Origin: Neobacillus citreus
Lineage (GTDB): Bacteria; Bacillota; Bacilli; Bacillales; Cytobacillaceae
NCBI RefSeq assembly: GCF_018343545.2
Contig: NZ_JAGYPE020000008.1
Coordinates: 67,173 to 131,172 of the forward strand
Direction: 5' to 3'
DNA: 64,000 bases
The position numbers and the translations under genes are program-made. Below are positions 26,926 to 34,841 of the stretch, one piece after another; positions within the stretch are counted from its first letter, which is position 1; each line of letters opens with the position of its first letter. A model generated the notes under the pieces. It searched no databases and had not been told where the DNA came from. It saw nothing but the letters and a program-made list of their open reading frames with translations.

Positions 26926-28104
26926 ATGTTAGATGAATTGTTTGCTAAATTAGAAAATTCCTATGAGGAAATGGTCTCCATTCGCCGACATCTTCACCAG
27001 CATCCAGAACTATCCTATCAAGAATACGAAACGGCCAAATTTATTGTTTCCTTTTATGAAAAACTTGGAATTGAAGTGAACAGCAATGTCGGCGGGAACG
27101 GTGTAGTAGCAAAGGTTTATGGTAAAAAGCCGGGTAAAACCGTGGCATTGCGGGCCGATTTTGATGCCCTGCCGATTCAGGATGAAAAGGATGATATCCC
27201 ATATAAATCAACAGTGCCAGGAGTTATGCACGCTTGCGGACATGACGGGCACACCGCCACCCTTCTGCTCCTTGCCAAAGCATTGAATGAACTTAAGGAC
27301 AATCTCGAAGGAACCTATGTGTTTATTCACCAGCATGCCGAAGAATATGCCCCAGGTGGTGCCATTTCGATGATAGAGGATGGCTGCTTAGAAGGTGTGG
27401 ATGTGATCTTTGGAACCCACTTATGGGCAAGCGTGCCAACTGGTACGATTCAATATCGAACTGGCCCTTTTATGGCAGCTGCAGACCGGTTTGAAATTGA
27501 AATTCAAGGCAAAGGCGGGCATGGCGCACAGCCTCATACGACAAAAGATGCGATCGTGACAGCCTCCCAGCTTGTCTTAAATCTTCAGCAAATTGTCAGC
27601 CGCAAGGTTAATCCGATTGATTCGGCCGTTGTCTCCATTGGATCATTTACTGCTCAAAATGCCTTCAATGTCATTGCCGATAAAGCAAAGCTTATTGGGA
27701 CGGTACGGACCTTCAATGAGGAGCTTAGAAGCTTTATTGAAGAAGAAATCGAACGAATTGTCCACGGCACCTGTTATATGTCAGGCAGCACTTACGACTA
27801 TAAGTATTTTCGCGGCTATCCGCCAGTGGTGAATCATGCCAAGGAAACGGAATTCCTGGCTGCCTGTGCTCACCTTGCAGCAGAAGTAAAAATCGTGGAA
27901 GAGACCGAACCGGACATGGGCGGAGAAGATTTTGCCTACTATTTGCAAAAGGTGCCGGGAACCTTCTTCTACACCGGAGCAAAGCCGGAACGCGATGATG
28001 CTGCTTACCCGCATCACCATCCACGATTTGACATCGATGAAAAAGCTATGCTGATTGCTGCCAAGACATTGGGAACAGCAGCCATAAAGGTGCATAACGA
28101 GTAA
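26926..28104 (+). CDS. yhaA: M20-family amidohydrolase YhaA
   Basis: This 392-residue zinc peptidase-fold enzyme of the hippurate hydrolase/N-acyl-amino-acid amidohydrolase group has RRHLHQHPELSYQE, a metal cluster HACGHDGH at 102-109, the catalytic pair in HQHAEE, and C-terminal DMGGEDFAYYLQKVPGTFFYTGA. The dimerisation domain (GGHGAQPH) is present. It likely cleaves an acyl group from an amino acid or related amide in the cytosol. ATG follows AGAGGGGGA. The family is certain and the substrate is not. Confidence 0.93.
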   Translation: MLDELFAKLENSYEEMVSIRRHLHQHPELSYQEYETAKFIVSFYEKLGIEVNSNVGGNGVVAKVYGKKPGKTVALRADFDALPIQDEKDDIPYKSTVPGVMHACGHDGHTATLLLLAKALNELKDNLEGTYVFIHQHAEEYAPGGAISMIEDGCLEGVDVIFGTHLWASVPTGTIQYRTGPFMAAADRFEIEIQGKGGHGAQPHTTKDAIVTASQLVLNLQQIVSRKVNPIDSAVVSIGSFTAQNAFNVIADKAKLIGTVRTFNEELRSFIEEEIERIVHGTCYMSGSTYDYKYFRGYPPVVNHAKETEFLAACAHLAAEVKIVEETEPDMGGEDFAYYLQKVPGTFFYTGAKPERDDAAYPHHHPRFDIDEKAMLIAAKTLGTAAIKVHNE

Positions 28105-28106
28105 AT

Positions 28107-28209
28107 GGAAACTCGCCGTTTGGCGAGTCCGGTAGGACGAAGACAGAGGCGTAGTTGAATTTATGCGTTAGGAAAGTATAAATTTGTGAAATACTTTCCT
28201 ATTAGCTAA
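28107..28209 (+). repeat. Dispersed structured repeat, copy C
   Basis: This copy begins GAAACTCGCCGTTTGGCGAG and ends ATTAGCTAA. The second hairpin is AGGAAAGTAT/ATACTTTCCT, a perfect 10-bp pair around about 11 bases. It lies between the convergent yhaA and ecsC. Confidence 0.85.
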
Positions 28210-28210
28210 A

Positions 28211-28250
28211 GAAAAAACCCCTGAACTTTATTTAAAGCTCAGGGGCTTTT
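28211..28250 (-). terminator. Terminator of ecsC
   Basis: CCCCTGA and TCAGGGG arms are followed on the minus strand by six T residues. The ecsC stop lies in the loop. Confidence 0.85.
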
Positions 28251-28954
28251 TGCAAAATTCTTAACCGATAAGCGTTCATCGCCGTTTCGCCTAATGTTTT
28301 CATTAGGTTGTTATTGGCGTATGCCCCAACAAAGGCGCCGATCCCTGGAACAAGCTGAAGCATTTTGACAAAATCAATATAATCCCGGTATTCCTGCTGG
28401 AACTTCCGCCAGTCCATTTTCACAAGTACCTGCTTTCGCTCCTCCCAGTTTTCAATCTCAGATAACGTGTTTCTGCGGATTTCATCGCTTGAAAAAGCAA
28501 GCTGAAAGACATGAAGAATAAATAACCTTTCCTCATATTCCTTCGTATTGAAGCCGTAAACGGAGGCTGCATCAAATAAGAACTTCATCTTGATGGTTAA
28601 CAGCAAAGGGAAGTCTGCCAGCCCCAGCAAAATCCCACCCGCACCAGTGCCGGCCCCTTCCACCATCGCTGTTTTTTGGTAGGTGGAAATTTTTTTGCGG
28701 ACTAATTCATCTCTTTCTTCAAGAGTTAACCCTTCTGTGGCATTTCTGTTGGTGGTCATTTGCGAACTAAATAAAGTAGCCTTTACCATTGTTTTAATGC
28801 TGTCCGTCATGACTTCATGAACTTTTTCAGGGATGATTTCATTGATTTTCCCTTGCGCCTTTTTCGATATCCTATTCATCATTCCCGACCGTCTTATCAA
28901 TTTTCGTTTCCAGTCTTGAACTTCATCATATACCTTTAATTCATAATCGTTCAT
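28232..28954 (-). CDS. ecsC: EcsC family protein
   Basis: This protein of about 240 residues begins MNDYELKVYDEVQDW (ATG behind GAGGTGAGG; a TTG precedes it). The EcsC-family core is visible: GTGAGGILLGLADFPLLLTIKMKFLFDAASVYGF and, near the C-terminus, LQLVPGIGAFVGAYANNNLMKTLGETAMNAYR. Its biochemical role is unknown. It follows ecsA-ecsB but a strong terminator stands between, so it may have its own promoter or depend on read-through. Confidence 0.92.
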   Translation of the reverse strand: MNDYELKVYDEVQDWKRKLIRRSGMMNRISKKAQGKINEIIPEKVHEVMTDSIKTMVKATLFSSQMTTNRNATEGLTLEERDELVRKKISTYQKTAMVEGAGTGAGGILLGLADFPLLLTIKMKFLFDAASVYGFNTKEYEERLFILHVFQLAFSSDEIRRNTLSEIENWEERKQVLVKMDWRKFQQEYRDYIDFVKMLQLVPGIGAFVGAYANNNLMKTLGETAMNAYRLRILQKAPEL

Positions 28955-29015
28955 CAAACCTCACCTCGCCATACTAATTTTATGCGTAAATACGTAAGAA
29001 TCAGCCGTTTGGTTT

Positions 29016-29049
29016 CAAAAAAAAACCCCTTTGCCTAAACTCAAAGGGG
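29016..29049 (-). terminator. Terminator of ecsAB
   Basis: CCCCTTTG and CAAAGGGG arms overlap the ecsB stop, with nine T residues on the minus strand. Confidence 0.85.
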
Positions 29050-30267
29050 GGTCATTTTATCCTTCATTCTATTTTTACTGTAAAAATAAACAAATAAGAA
29101 GTTAAACAATAGTCCTGCTGCAAGTTCCAATAATGCCAGGGATATTTCTCCCTTCAGAAAAATAAACAGGGCAAAAACAATGTTTTCGATTGTTAAAATA
29201 ACCATCAGCAATAAATGAAAATCATCATGCTTGTGTTTTTCAGCAACCGGATAAAGGTCGACCCACAGCTTGTTTTGGTGGTGATGGATAAGCGGAAGCA
29301 GTTGAAATCCAGTTAAATATAAAAACAAAATACTGATGAGAATTTGTCCCAATCCAAACGAAATAAAATAAATCCCTAGTATACCAATAACCGTTAAGCG
29401 GACAAACAGTCCGAGATAATCCGATGACCGCAAAAAAGTCCGTGCATACAAATAGAGATACGTTTTTTCTTGTGAAAAGCGAATCCTCCCCAAGAGGAAA
29501 TCCAGCCATTTTCTTCTTTTTACCGTATCCTTTAGTTTCGGCACATCTGTAAACATATTTGCAAGCCGATAAAAGGAAGCCATTCTTTTTTCTTCCTGAT
29601 CAATTAATAAATCCCATTTTAACCCTAGGGCTTTTGTTCTGTTATGGAAAAAGAAATAATACAAGACCATAATCAAAGCAATGACCAAAAGGACTACAAA
29701 ATTTGCCTGTTTAAACAGCAAATAGGTTAGCGAGAGATTAATGAAATATCTGACGGTCAGATCCCATCTATGTACTGATGTCTGAACAAAGTAAGAAATC
29801 CGCCAGCTGACTAATAGATTCCATCCCTTGATGACAAAAAGAACAATGAGAAACGGGAAAAATAAGCGAAAGCCAGTGCTGCTTATATGGGCATACATTG
29901 GCATAAGAACAGCAAAAATGAGTAAGAGTATGTAACCTTGAAAAATAAAGCTTACGAATCCGGAACGAAGAAAATACCCCTTTAATTTATCTTCTAACGG
30001 AAGCAAAAATACCTTATCCGCTTCCAATAAAAAATTATAAACTGGGCTGTATGTTAAGAAAAAACTGATAAACAGGGCTAGAATAATTTCCGCCGGAAAA
30101 TCAGTTGATAAAGTTTTAATCCACTCCTGATAATAATACGCACCGCTGCCAATCAGAAACAATAAAACAATGACAAGATGGCCATTAAAAATATAGCGAA
30201 GATACGTGCTCAAATCCTTAACACGCCGGCCTGCCCGTTCCTTCCAAAGTTTCACCGCATTAAACAT
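29041..30267 (-). CDS. ecsB: ABC transporter permease EcsB
   Basis: This 408-residue membrane protein has many hydrophobic spans, among them LVIVLLFLIGSGAYYY and IILALFISFFLTYSPVYNFLLE. It matches EcsB in order and length. It overlaps ecsA by eight bases. EcsAB is needed in B. subtilis for efficient protein secretion, regulated intramembrane proteolysis by RasP and competence. The transported molecule is still uncertain. Confidence 0.93.
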   Translation of the reverse strand: MFNAVKLWKERAGRRVKDLSTYLRYIFNGHLVIVLLFLIGSGAYYYQEWIKTLSTDFPAEIILALFISFFLTYSPVYNFLLEADKVFLLPLEDKLKGYFLRSGFVSFIFQGYILLLIFAVLMPMYAHISSTGFRLFFPFLIVLFVIKGWNLLVSWRISYFVQTSVHRWDLTVRYFINLSLTYLLFKQANFVVLLVIALIMVLYYFFFHNRTKALGLKWDLLIDQEEKRMASFYRLANMFTDVPKLKDTVKRRKWLDFLLGRIRFSQEKTYLYLYARTFLRSSDYLGLFVRLTVIGILGIYFISFGLGQILISILFLYLTGFQLLPLIHHHQNKLWVDLYPVAEKHKHDDFHLLLMVILTIENIVFALFIFLKGEISLALLELAAGLLFNFLFVYFYSKNRMKDKMTPL

Positions 30268-31000
30268 AATTTTCTTCCTTTGTTAACTGAATATAGATGT
30301 CATCTAATGACGCGGCCGGCATCGAAAATTGCTCCCTAAGCTCTGTAAGTGTCCCTTTTGCCCGAATTTTCCCTTCATGCAAAATAACAAACCGGTCGCA
30401 ATATTTTTCCGCAGTAGCTAGAATATGGGTCGACATTAAGATTCCCGCCCCATTGTCTTTCATTTTCTTCATTAAATCGAGCAATGATTGGATACCGAGC
30501 GGGTCGAGGCCGACAAACGGCTCGTCTACGATGTAGAGCGATGGCTGCACAAGGAATGCGCACATGATCATCACCTTTTGCTTCATCCCTTTAGAAAAAT
30601 GAGCTGGAAACCACTTTAGGCGCTTCTCCATCCGAAATTCAGTGAGCAATGGAGAAACGCGGGCTTTATAGTCCGTTTCAGAAAGTCCATAAGCCATCGC
30701 CGTTAAGCGTAAATGCTCCTCCAATGTTAATTCTTCATATAAAATTGGTGTTTCCGGAACAAACGTAAACATTTTACGATATGCCTCTTTATGATCTGTG
30801 ATGGTTTGCTCATTTATTTTTATGACACCTTGATGTGGTTCCATTAATCCGATGATATGCTTAATGGTTGTGCTCTTTCCTGCGCCATTCAACCCAATTA
30901 GGCCAACCAATTCTTTTTCGTTCACCTCAAAAGAAACGTCTTTTAAGACCGGATTCCTTGTGTAACCGCCAACTAGATTTTCAATCGTTAATAAAGACAT
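30260..31000 (-). CDS. ecsA: ABC transporter ATP-binding protein EcsA
   Basis: This 246-residue ATPase has Walker A GLNGAGKST at 36-44, a Q-loop region in FTFVPETPILYEELT, the signature FSKGMKQKVMI (degenerate from LSGGQ) and Walker B LYIVDEPFVGLDP. ATG follows GGAAGGAC. It drives EcsB. The 575-base gap to the divergent hit gene holds repeats and a terminator but no clear second gene. Confidence 0.95.
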   Translation of the reverse strand: MSLLTIENLVGGYTRNPVLKDVSFEVNEKELVGLIGLNGAGKSTTIKHIIGLMEPHQGVIKINEQTITDHKEAYRKMFTFVPETPILYEELTLEEHLRLTAMAYGLSETDYKARVSPLLTEFRMEKRLKWFPAHFSKGMKQKVMIMCAFLVQPSLYIVDEPFVGLDPLGIQSLLDLMKKMKDNGAGILMSTHILATAEKYCDRFVILHEGKIRAKGTLTELREQFSMPAASLDDIYIQLTKEENYV

Positions 31001-31154
31001 TTTTTTAAGTCCTTCCCTTAATGATTTCCTTTATTTTATCAAATCGTTTTCAATAAAAATAGAAATTCAATTTTATTTGTATATTTCCTTTTCAATCGGA
31101 CATCATAATATTCGAAGGGGAGTTCAATTGATGAAGTGATTCATCAACCACTTG

Positions 31155-31475
31155 AAATGAGGTGTCTACAAAAGACAATATCCGTTTCAAACCCAGAAGC
31201 TTCTAAAAACGTTTCAAAACAAGGGGATGGTTGTATTGTACAATGTGCATGGTAACCATTTTGAGTTCAAATAACACCAGGTTTTTGGATAAAAAACTGA
31301 AAATGAGGTGTTTGTCGCAGACATCGTCCGTTTTTAAAGGTAAGAAAACCGATAAAAACAAATAGGGGATGGTCAGCTTGAACAATGATGTTTCTTTATA
31401 ACAACACTCTACTGTAAAATGAGGTGTTTATCAAAGAACACTCCTATTGAACGTCAAATTTGAAGCAATTTCCCC
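31155..31475 (+). repeat. Threefold degenerate repeat in the ecsA-hit intergenic region
   Basis: AAATGAGGTGT occurs at 31155, 31301 and 31417. Each copy is followed within 15 bases by a short inverted pair such as TGTCT/AGACA. Copies 1 and 2 go on with TCCGTTT..., then AAACAA(AT)AGGGGATGGT and ACAATG; copy 3 is truncated. Each unit opens a small frame reading MRCL (32, 20 and 14 codons), but none has a ribosome site before its ATG. A terminator ends the region. Confidence 0.7.
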
Positions 31476-31483
31476 TTCGAGAG

Positions 31484-31521
31484 GGCGGGATTCTAAGCGA
31501 ATCCTGCTCTTTTCTTTTTTG
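31484..31521 (+). terminator. Orphan terminator upstream of hit
   Basis: GAGGGCGGGATTC and GAATCCTGCTC pair with two G-U pairs and are followed by TTTTCTTTTTT on the plus strand. No plus-strand gene precedes it for more than 2.8 kb, so it ends a short non-coding transcript or attenuates hit. Confidence 0.75.
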
Positions 31522-31575
31522 CGAAAGAATTCTATGGTAAAATATACAAAATATAATGAAAGGCTGGTCCCAAAA

Positions 31576-31995
31576 ATGAACGATTGTATTTTCTGTAAAA
31601 TTGTTAATGGTGAAATTCCTTCCGCAAAAGTATTTGAAAACGAACATGTCCTAGCCTTTATGGACATCAGTCAGGTAACAAAAGGGCATACACTGGTCAT
31701 CCCAAAGATACATAAAGAAAATGTCTTTGAACTGACGCCCGAAATCGCCAGAAACCTATTCGAAGTGGTCCCTGCCATTGCCAACGCTTTAAAACAGGAA
31801 TTTGAACCGGCCGGTTTAAATACCATTAACAATAATGGCGAGTTAGCTGGACAAACTGTTTTCCATTACCACATGCATTTAATTCCTCGTTATGGCAAGG
31901 GAGATGGCCTTGGTGTAGTCTGGAAAAATAATCAAAGTGACTATACACCACAACTGCTCCAGGAAATGGCAGCCAATATTGCCAAGAAATTATAG
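31576..31995 (+). CDS. hit: HIT-family nucleotide-binding protein Hit
   Basis: This 139-residue protein begins MNDCIFCKIVNGEIPS and carries the histidine triad HYHMH at 97-101. Proteins of this type hydrolyse AMP-linked amides or dinucleoside polyphosphates. The start is the only ATG that gives the family N-terminus; the frame is open further upstream across the terminator. Placement next to ecsA is as in B. subtilis. Confidence 0.95.
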   Translation: MNDCIFCKIVNGEIPSAKVFENEHVLAFMDISQVTKGHTLVIPKIHKENVFELTPEIARNLFEVVPAIANALKQEFEPAGLNTINNNGELAGQTVFHYHMHLIPRYGKGDGLGVVWKNNQSDYTPQLLQEMAANIAKKL

Positions 31996-32048
31996 GCCCG
32001 TACAGTAAGTTATCTGAAAATTATTTCTTTATTATTATTATCGTAATA

Positions 32049-32057
32049 TGCTATAAT
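32049..32057 (+). promoter_or_regulatory. Extended -10 promoter of trpP
   Basis: TGCTATAAT joins an extended TG motif to a perfect -10. The -35 (TTATTA at 17 bases) is weak. A leader stem with CTGCAG arms follows. Confidence 0.6.
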
Positions 32058-32111
32058 GTGTATAAATTCTTCGCTGCAGGCAATGAGTGCACTGCAGGAG
32101 GAAAAAAGCTT

Positions 32112-32134
32112 TAGAAGAGCAGAGGAGAGATGAG
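32112..32134 (+). promoter_or_regulatory. TRAP-binding site in the trpP leader
   Basis: The RNA reads UAG-AA-GAG-CA-GAG-GA-GAG and then AU-GAG: five NAG triplets, each separated by exactly two bases, ending two bases before the trpP start and covering its ribosome site. This is the known architecture of a TRAP target, by which tryptophan-loaded TRAP blocks translation. Confidence 0.85.
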
Positions 32135-32136
32135 AA

Positions 32137-32664
32137 ATGAAAACAAAAAACCTTGTCATTTTAGCACTTTTAGCGGCGATTGGATTTGTGCTGCACGCGG
32201 TAATGCCGGCGTTCCTGACGATTAAACCAGATATGATGCTGGCGATGATGTTCTTAGGAATTATTCTTATTCCGGAAATCAAAAGCGTTATGCTTTTGGC
32301 GATTGTAACAGGCGTATTATCTGCGATCACCACTCAGTTCCCTGGGGGGCAGTTTCCAAATATCATTGATAAGCCCGTCACTGCATTAGTTTTCTTCGGA
32401 TTATTTTTAGCATTAAAAAAATACCGCAGCTCTATTGTAAGTGTTGGTGTATTGACAGCGATAGGAACGATCGTGTCCGGAACAGTCTTTTTAACATCTG
32501 CCTATTTCTTGGTTGGTCTGCCTGGCCCATTTGCTGCACTGTTTGGCGTAGCTGTTTTACCTGCTGCTGCCATCAATACTGTCACAATGGTTATCTTGTA
32601 CCCAATCGCGCAATCGATTGCTAAAAGAACTAAATCATCAACTGTTTCCGTCATTGAAAAGTAA
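32137..32664 (+). CDS. trpP: Tryptophan transporter TrpP (YhaG)
   Basis: This 175-residue membrane protein has about five spans, from MKTKNLVILALLAAIGFVLHAVMPAF to NTVTMVILYPIAQSIAKRT. It resembles the small TrpP/ThiW-like substrate-binding membrane proteins. Identification as TrpP rests on position between hit and hpr, as in B. subtilis, and strongly on the TRAP-binding triplets before the start codon. It should import tryptophan under translational control by TRAP. Confidence 0.92.
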   Translation: MKTKNLVILALLAAIGFVLHAVMPAFLTIKPDMMLAMMFLGIILIPEIKSVMLLAIVTGVLSAITTQFPGGQFPNIIDKPVTALVFFGLFLALKKYRSSIVSVGVLTAIGTIVSGTVFLTSAYFLVGLPGPFAALFGVAVLPAAAINTVTMVILYPIAQSIAKRTKSSTVSVIEK

Positions 32665-32677
32665 TGACAGGTACGTT

Positions 32678-32707
32678 AAGAAAAGAACCCTTAAGGGTTC
32701 TTTTCTT
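32678..32707 (+). terminator. Terminator of trpP
   Basis: A perfect 30-base palindrome, with arms AAGAAAAGAACCCTT and AAGGGTTCTTTTCTT, ends in T residues. It can work in both directions. Confidence 0.85.
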
Positions 32708-32716
32708 AAATTCACT

Positions 32717-32908
32717 TTAGAAAAAATAGGTAAACAATAAGGCTAACACTAAAAAGATTCCCCCGCCGCTAGCGCAGACAGCTGCCCTTTTCTTTATTAT
32801 TTGTTTAGGCGGATAAACACCTGGTCTCGTTAAATCAATGACAAACTTACCTGTACCCATGAAAAAAATGGCACTTAGAACAAAAAACATGATAGCTGCA
32901 CTTTTCAT
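32717..32908 (-). CDS. Small two-span membrane protein
   Basis: From MKSAAIMFFVLSAIFF (ATG behind GGGGGATC) this has 63 residues with two hydrophobic segments (about 4-20 and 42-61) and a basic linker RPGVYPPKQIIKKRA. The frame starts 11 codons further up without a better site. The family was not recognised. It lies between trpP and hpr, convergent to trpP. Confidence 0.7.
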   Translation of the reverse strand: MKSAAIMFFVLSAIFFMGTGKFVIDLTRPGVYPPKQIIKKRAAVCASGGGIFLVLALLFTYFF

Positions 32909-33204
32909 AGTAAGATCCCCCTGCAGGATTCCAAATTTCAATTGATGTTGTAACTATTTATATGTTTTTCTGTCCATACCTATGAAAAATTTAGTAACAC
33001 TATATAAGTAAATTAATTTTTAAAAAAATATTCAAAAAGTTTCCATTTTTCTTATTAATCAATTATAATAAAATAGAAATCTTTTAAACAATTTAAATTT
33101 CAATATAAAATTATCATAATTTCTAAAAATTTTGTGAATTTTTTCTTTATTAATTTTTATTTTATTGGCATAATGAAAATAGAGTAATAATAAAGTAGGT
33201 GAAA

Positions 33205-33786
33205 ATGGAGATGACGGAGAAACAATATTCGGCCAAGGAAGCAATGATTTTTAGTCAAAGAATTGCGCAATTAAGTAAGGCATTATGGAAATCGATTGAA
33301 AAAGATTGGCAGCAATGGATAAAACCGTATGATTTAAATATTAATGAACACCACATTCTTTGGATTGCCTACCATTTGAACGGTGCATCTATTTCCGATG
33401 TAGCCAAATTTGGTGTCATGCATGTCTCAACAGCTTTTAATTTTTCAAAAAAATTAGAAGAACGAGGCTTGCTGAAATTTTCTAAAAAAGAAAATGACAA
33501 ACGGAATACGTATATCCAATTGACACCAGAGGGTGAAAACATTCTCCTGCAGTTAATGGAAACCTATGATCCAAATGCCTACTCAGCATTTACCGGCGCA
33601 CTGCCTTTACGGGAATTATACGGAAAATTCCCGGACATCATTGAAATGATGGCAATTATCCGGAATATTTATGGACAGGACTTCATGGAGATTTTTGAAC
33701 GTTCCTTCCATAATCTTGAAAGTAAGTTTGTGGAAGAAGACGGGAAGCTAAAAAAATCAGAGGAAAAAGAACAAGAACTTGCCTAA
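33205..33786 (+). CDS. hpr: MarR-type transition-state regulator Hpr/ScoC
   Basis: This protein of about 193 residues is nearly identical to B. subtilis Hpr in its core: [31 protein letters not shown], then the winged helix with [21 protein letters not shown] and [16 protein letters not shown]. Hpr represses extracellular protease, peptide-transport and sporulation genes during growth. The start is among GTG 33199, ATG 33205 and ATG 33211, all close to AGGTG; the middle one is used. It is preceded by about 250 bases of very AT-rich DNA. Confidence 0.95.
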   Translation: MEMTEKQYSAKEAMIFSQRIAQLSKALWKSIEKDWQQWIKPYDLNINEHHILWIAYHLNGASISDVAKFGVMHVSTAFNFSKKLEERGLLKFSKKENDKRNTYIQLTPEGENILLQLMETYDPNAYSAFTGALPLRELYGKFPDIIEMMAIIRNIYGQDFMEIFERSFHNLESKFVEEDGKLKKSEEKEQELA

Positions 33787-33791
33787 CTAGG

Positions 33792-34130
33792 CTAAATAAA
33801 TTTTTCAAATTCCAGAAAAAGTGATTTGTATAGATTCTGTGATAGACATGCTTTGATGGTTTGTCCGATATCTAGTTTGTCAGGCATTGAGATCGAAAGC
33901 TCATCAAAAAGCGGATGAAAGTATACATACCCTTCCGCTTTTTGTTCTTCCAATTTTTTGCTCAGTTTATCACATATAGAATAAAAATGATTCACTTCTG
34001 ATTCGGAAAGGCCGGATTCAATGATCATTCGAGTGAACTTCTTGGATGGATGATCCACTACCTCTAATAACAGCTTTTGATGAAATTCAAGCATATTTAT
34101 TTTTTCTGCCAGCATTTCATATTTATCCAT
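33792..34130 (-). CDS. yhaI: YhaI-like conserved protein (DUF1878)
   Basis: This 112-residue protein starts at MDKYEMLAEKINMLEFHQKLLLEV, with ATG behind AAAAGGGGGG. It is soluble and mainly helical, with the YhaI core ESGLSESEVNHFYSICDKLSKKLEEQKAEG. It is convergent with hpr, with only a few bases between the stops. Its function is unknown. Confidence 0.82.
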   Translation of the reverse strand: MDKYEMLAEKINMLEFHQKLLLEVVDHPSKKFTRMIIESGLSESEVNHFYSICDKLSKKLEEQKAEGYVYFHPLFDELSISMPDKLDIGQTIKACLSQNLYKSLFLEFEKFI

Positions 34131-34302
34131 GAAAAGCCCCCCTTTTTCCATATTATTCACCTTTTTGGGACTTGGATAAACCTATTTCAGTATTTACTTA
34201 TTTGGCATCAAAATCTGAGAACCTTCCATTCTTTTTGACTATCTTTTTAATAAATTATTTGGTAAGGTAAAATGGAACAGTATCTGGGGGGAGGGATTTC
34301 TT

Positions 34303-34482
34303 ATGATCTCCATTTTTATCGTTTTTGCCATTTTTATTTTGTTTTATGTAAATAAAATGACCAGTTCATTATGTATTCAAAAAGAAATTCCGGAAGAACG
34401 TCAGCACAAGGTGTTTCGTACAATTAATGTTCTCGTTACTATTTTATTAATTTCTTCCTATTTGGAAATTTTGTATACATAG
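34303..34482 (+). CDS. Small two-span membrane protein, 59 residues
   Basis: ATG follows GGGGGGAGGG by seven bases, a very strong ribosome site. The product has hydrophobic segments at 2-16 (ISIFIVFAIFILFYV) and 44-56 (VLVTILLISSYLE) around a charged middle (KEIPEERQHKVFRT). A terminator follows at once. The family was not recognised. Confidence 0.7.
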   Translation: MISIFIVFAIFILFYVNKMTSSLCIQKEIPEERQHKVFRTINVLVTILLISSYLEILYT

Positions 34483-34500
34483 TGTATAAGTAAAAAAACA

Positions 34501-34527
34501 AGCGATGAGGTGTCTCTCATCGCTTTT
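34501..34527. terminator. Bidirectional terminator
   Basis: AGCGATGAG and CTCATCGCT arms have A- and T-runs on their outer sides. It separates the 59-residue gene from the convergent YjcZ-type gene. Confidence 0.85.
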
Positions 34528-34536
34528 TACTTATGC

Positions 34537-34629
34537 TTAAATTACCCAAGCAGCACCAACGATAATCAATAAAATGAAAAGAACAACGATTAACGCAAAG
34601 CCTGCACCGTAACCTGCCCCACCAGACAT
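34537..34629 (-). CDS. YjcZ-family sporulation microprotein
   Basis: This 30-residue protein is MSGGAGYGAGFALIVVL followed by FILLIIVGAAWVI: a glycine/tyrosine N-terminus and one membrane span, the standard form of the YjcZ/YhcN-neighbour small sporulation proteins of Bacillus. ATG follows AAAGGAGG by seven bases. Confidence 0.88.
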   Translation of the reverse strand: MSGGAGYGAGFALIVVLFILLIIVGAAWVI

Positions 34630-34761
34630 ATTTTTGCCTCCTTTCCGTTTCTACGATATACTATTCAACCTCCCTCCAATTCGACTAGGCTCTTATCTTA
34701 TTTTTTCGGAAAAGACATGAATGGGCTTGTAAATTTTTGAAATGATAATCCTTTTAATTTT

Positions 34762-34789
34762 TTGCAGGAGTTGCCATTTATGTTATAGT
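34762..34789 (+). promoter_or_regulatory. Sigma-A promoter of prsA
   Basis: TTGCAG and TATAGT are separated by 16 bases, about 50 bases before the prsA start. Confidence 0.6.
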
Positions 34790-34841
34790 TAAGGATGTGG
34801 ACAAAAACCCATAAGAATTTACTATTTAGGAGAGATTCATC

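Noticed and set aside
31203..31385. 60-codon minus-strand frame before ecsA
   Set aside because: It overlaps the threefold repeat and has neither a ribosome site nor compositional sign of coding.
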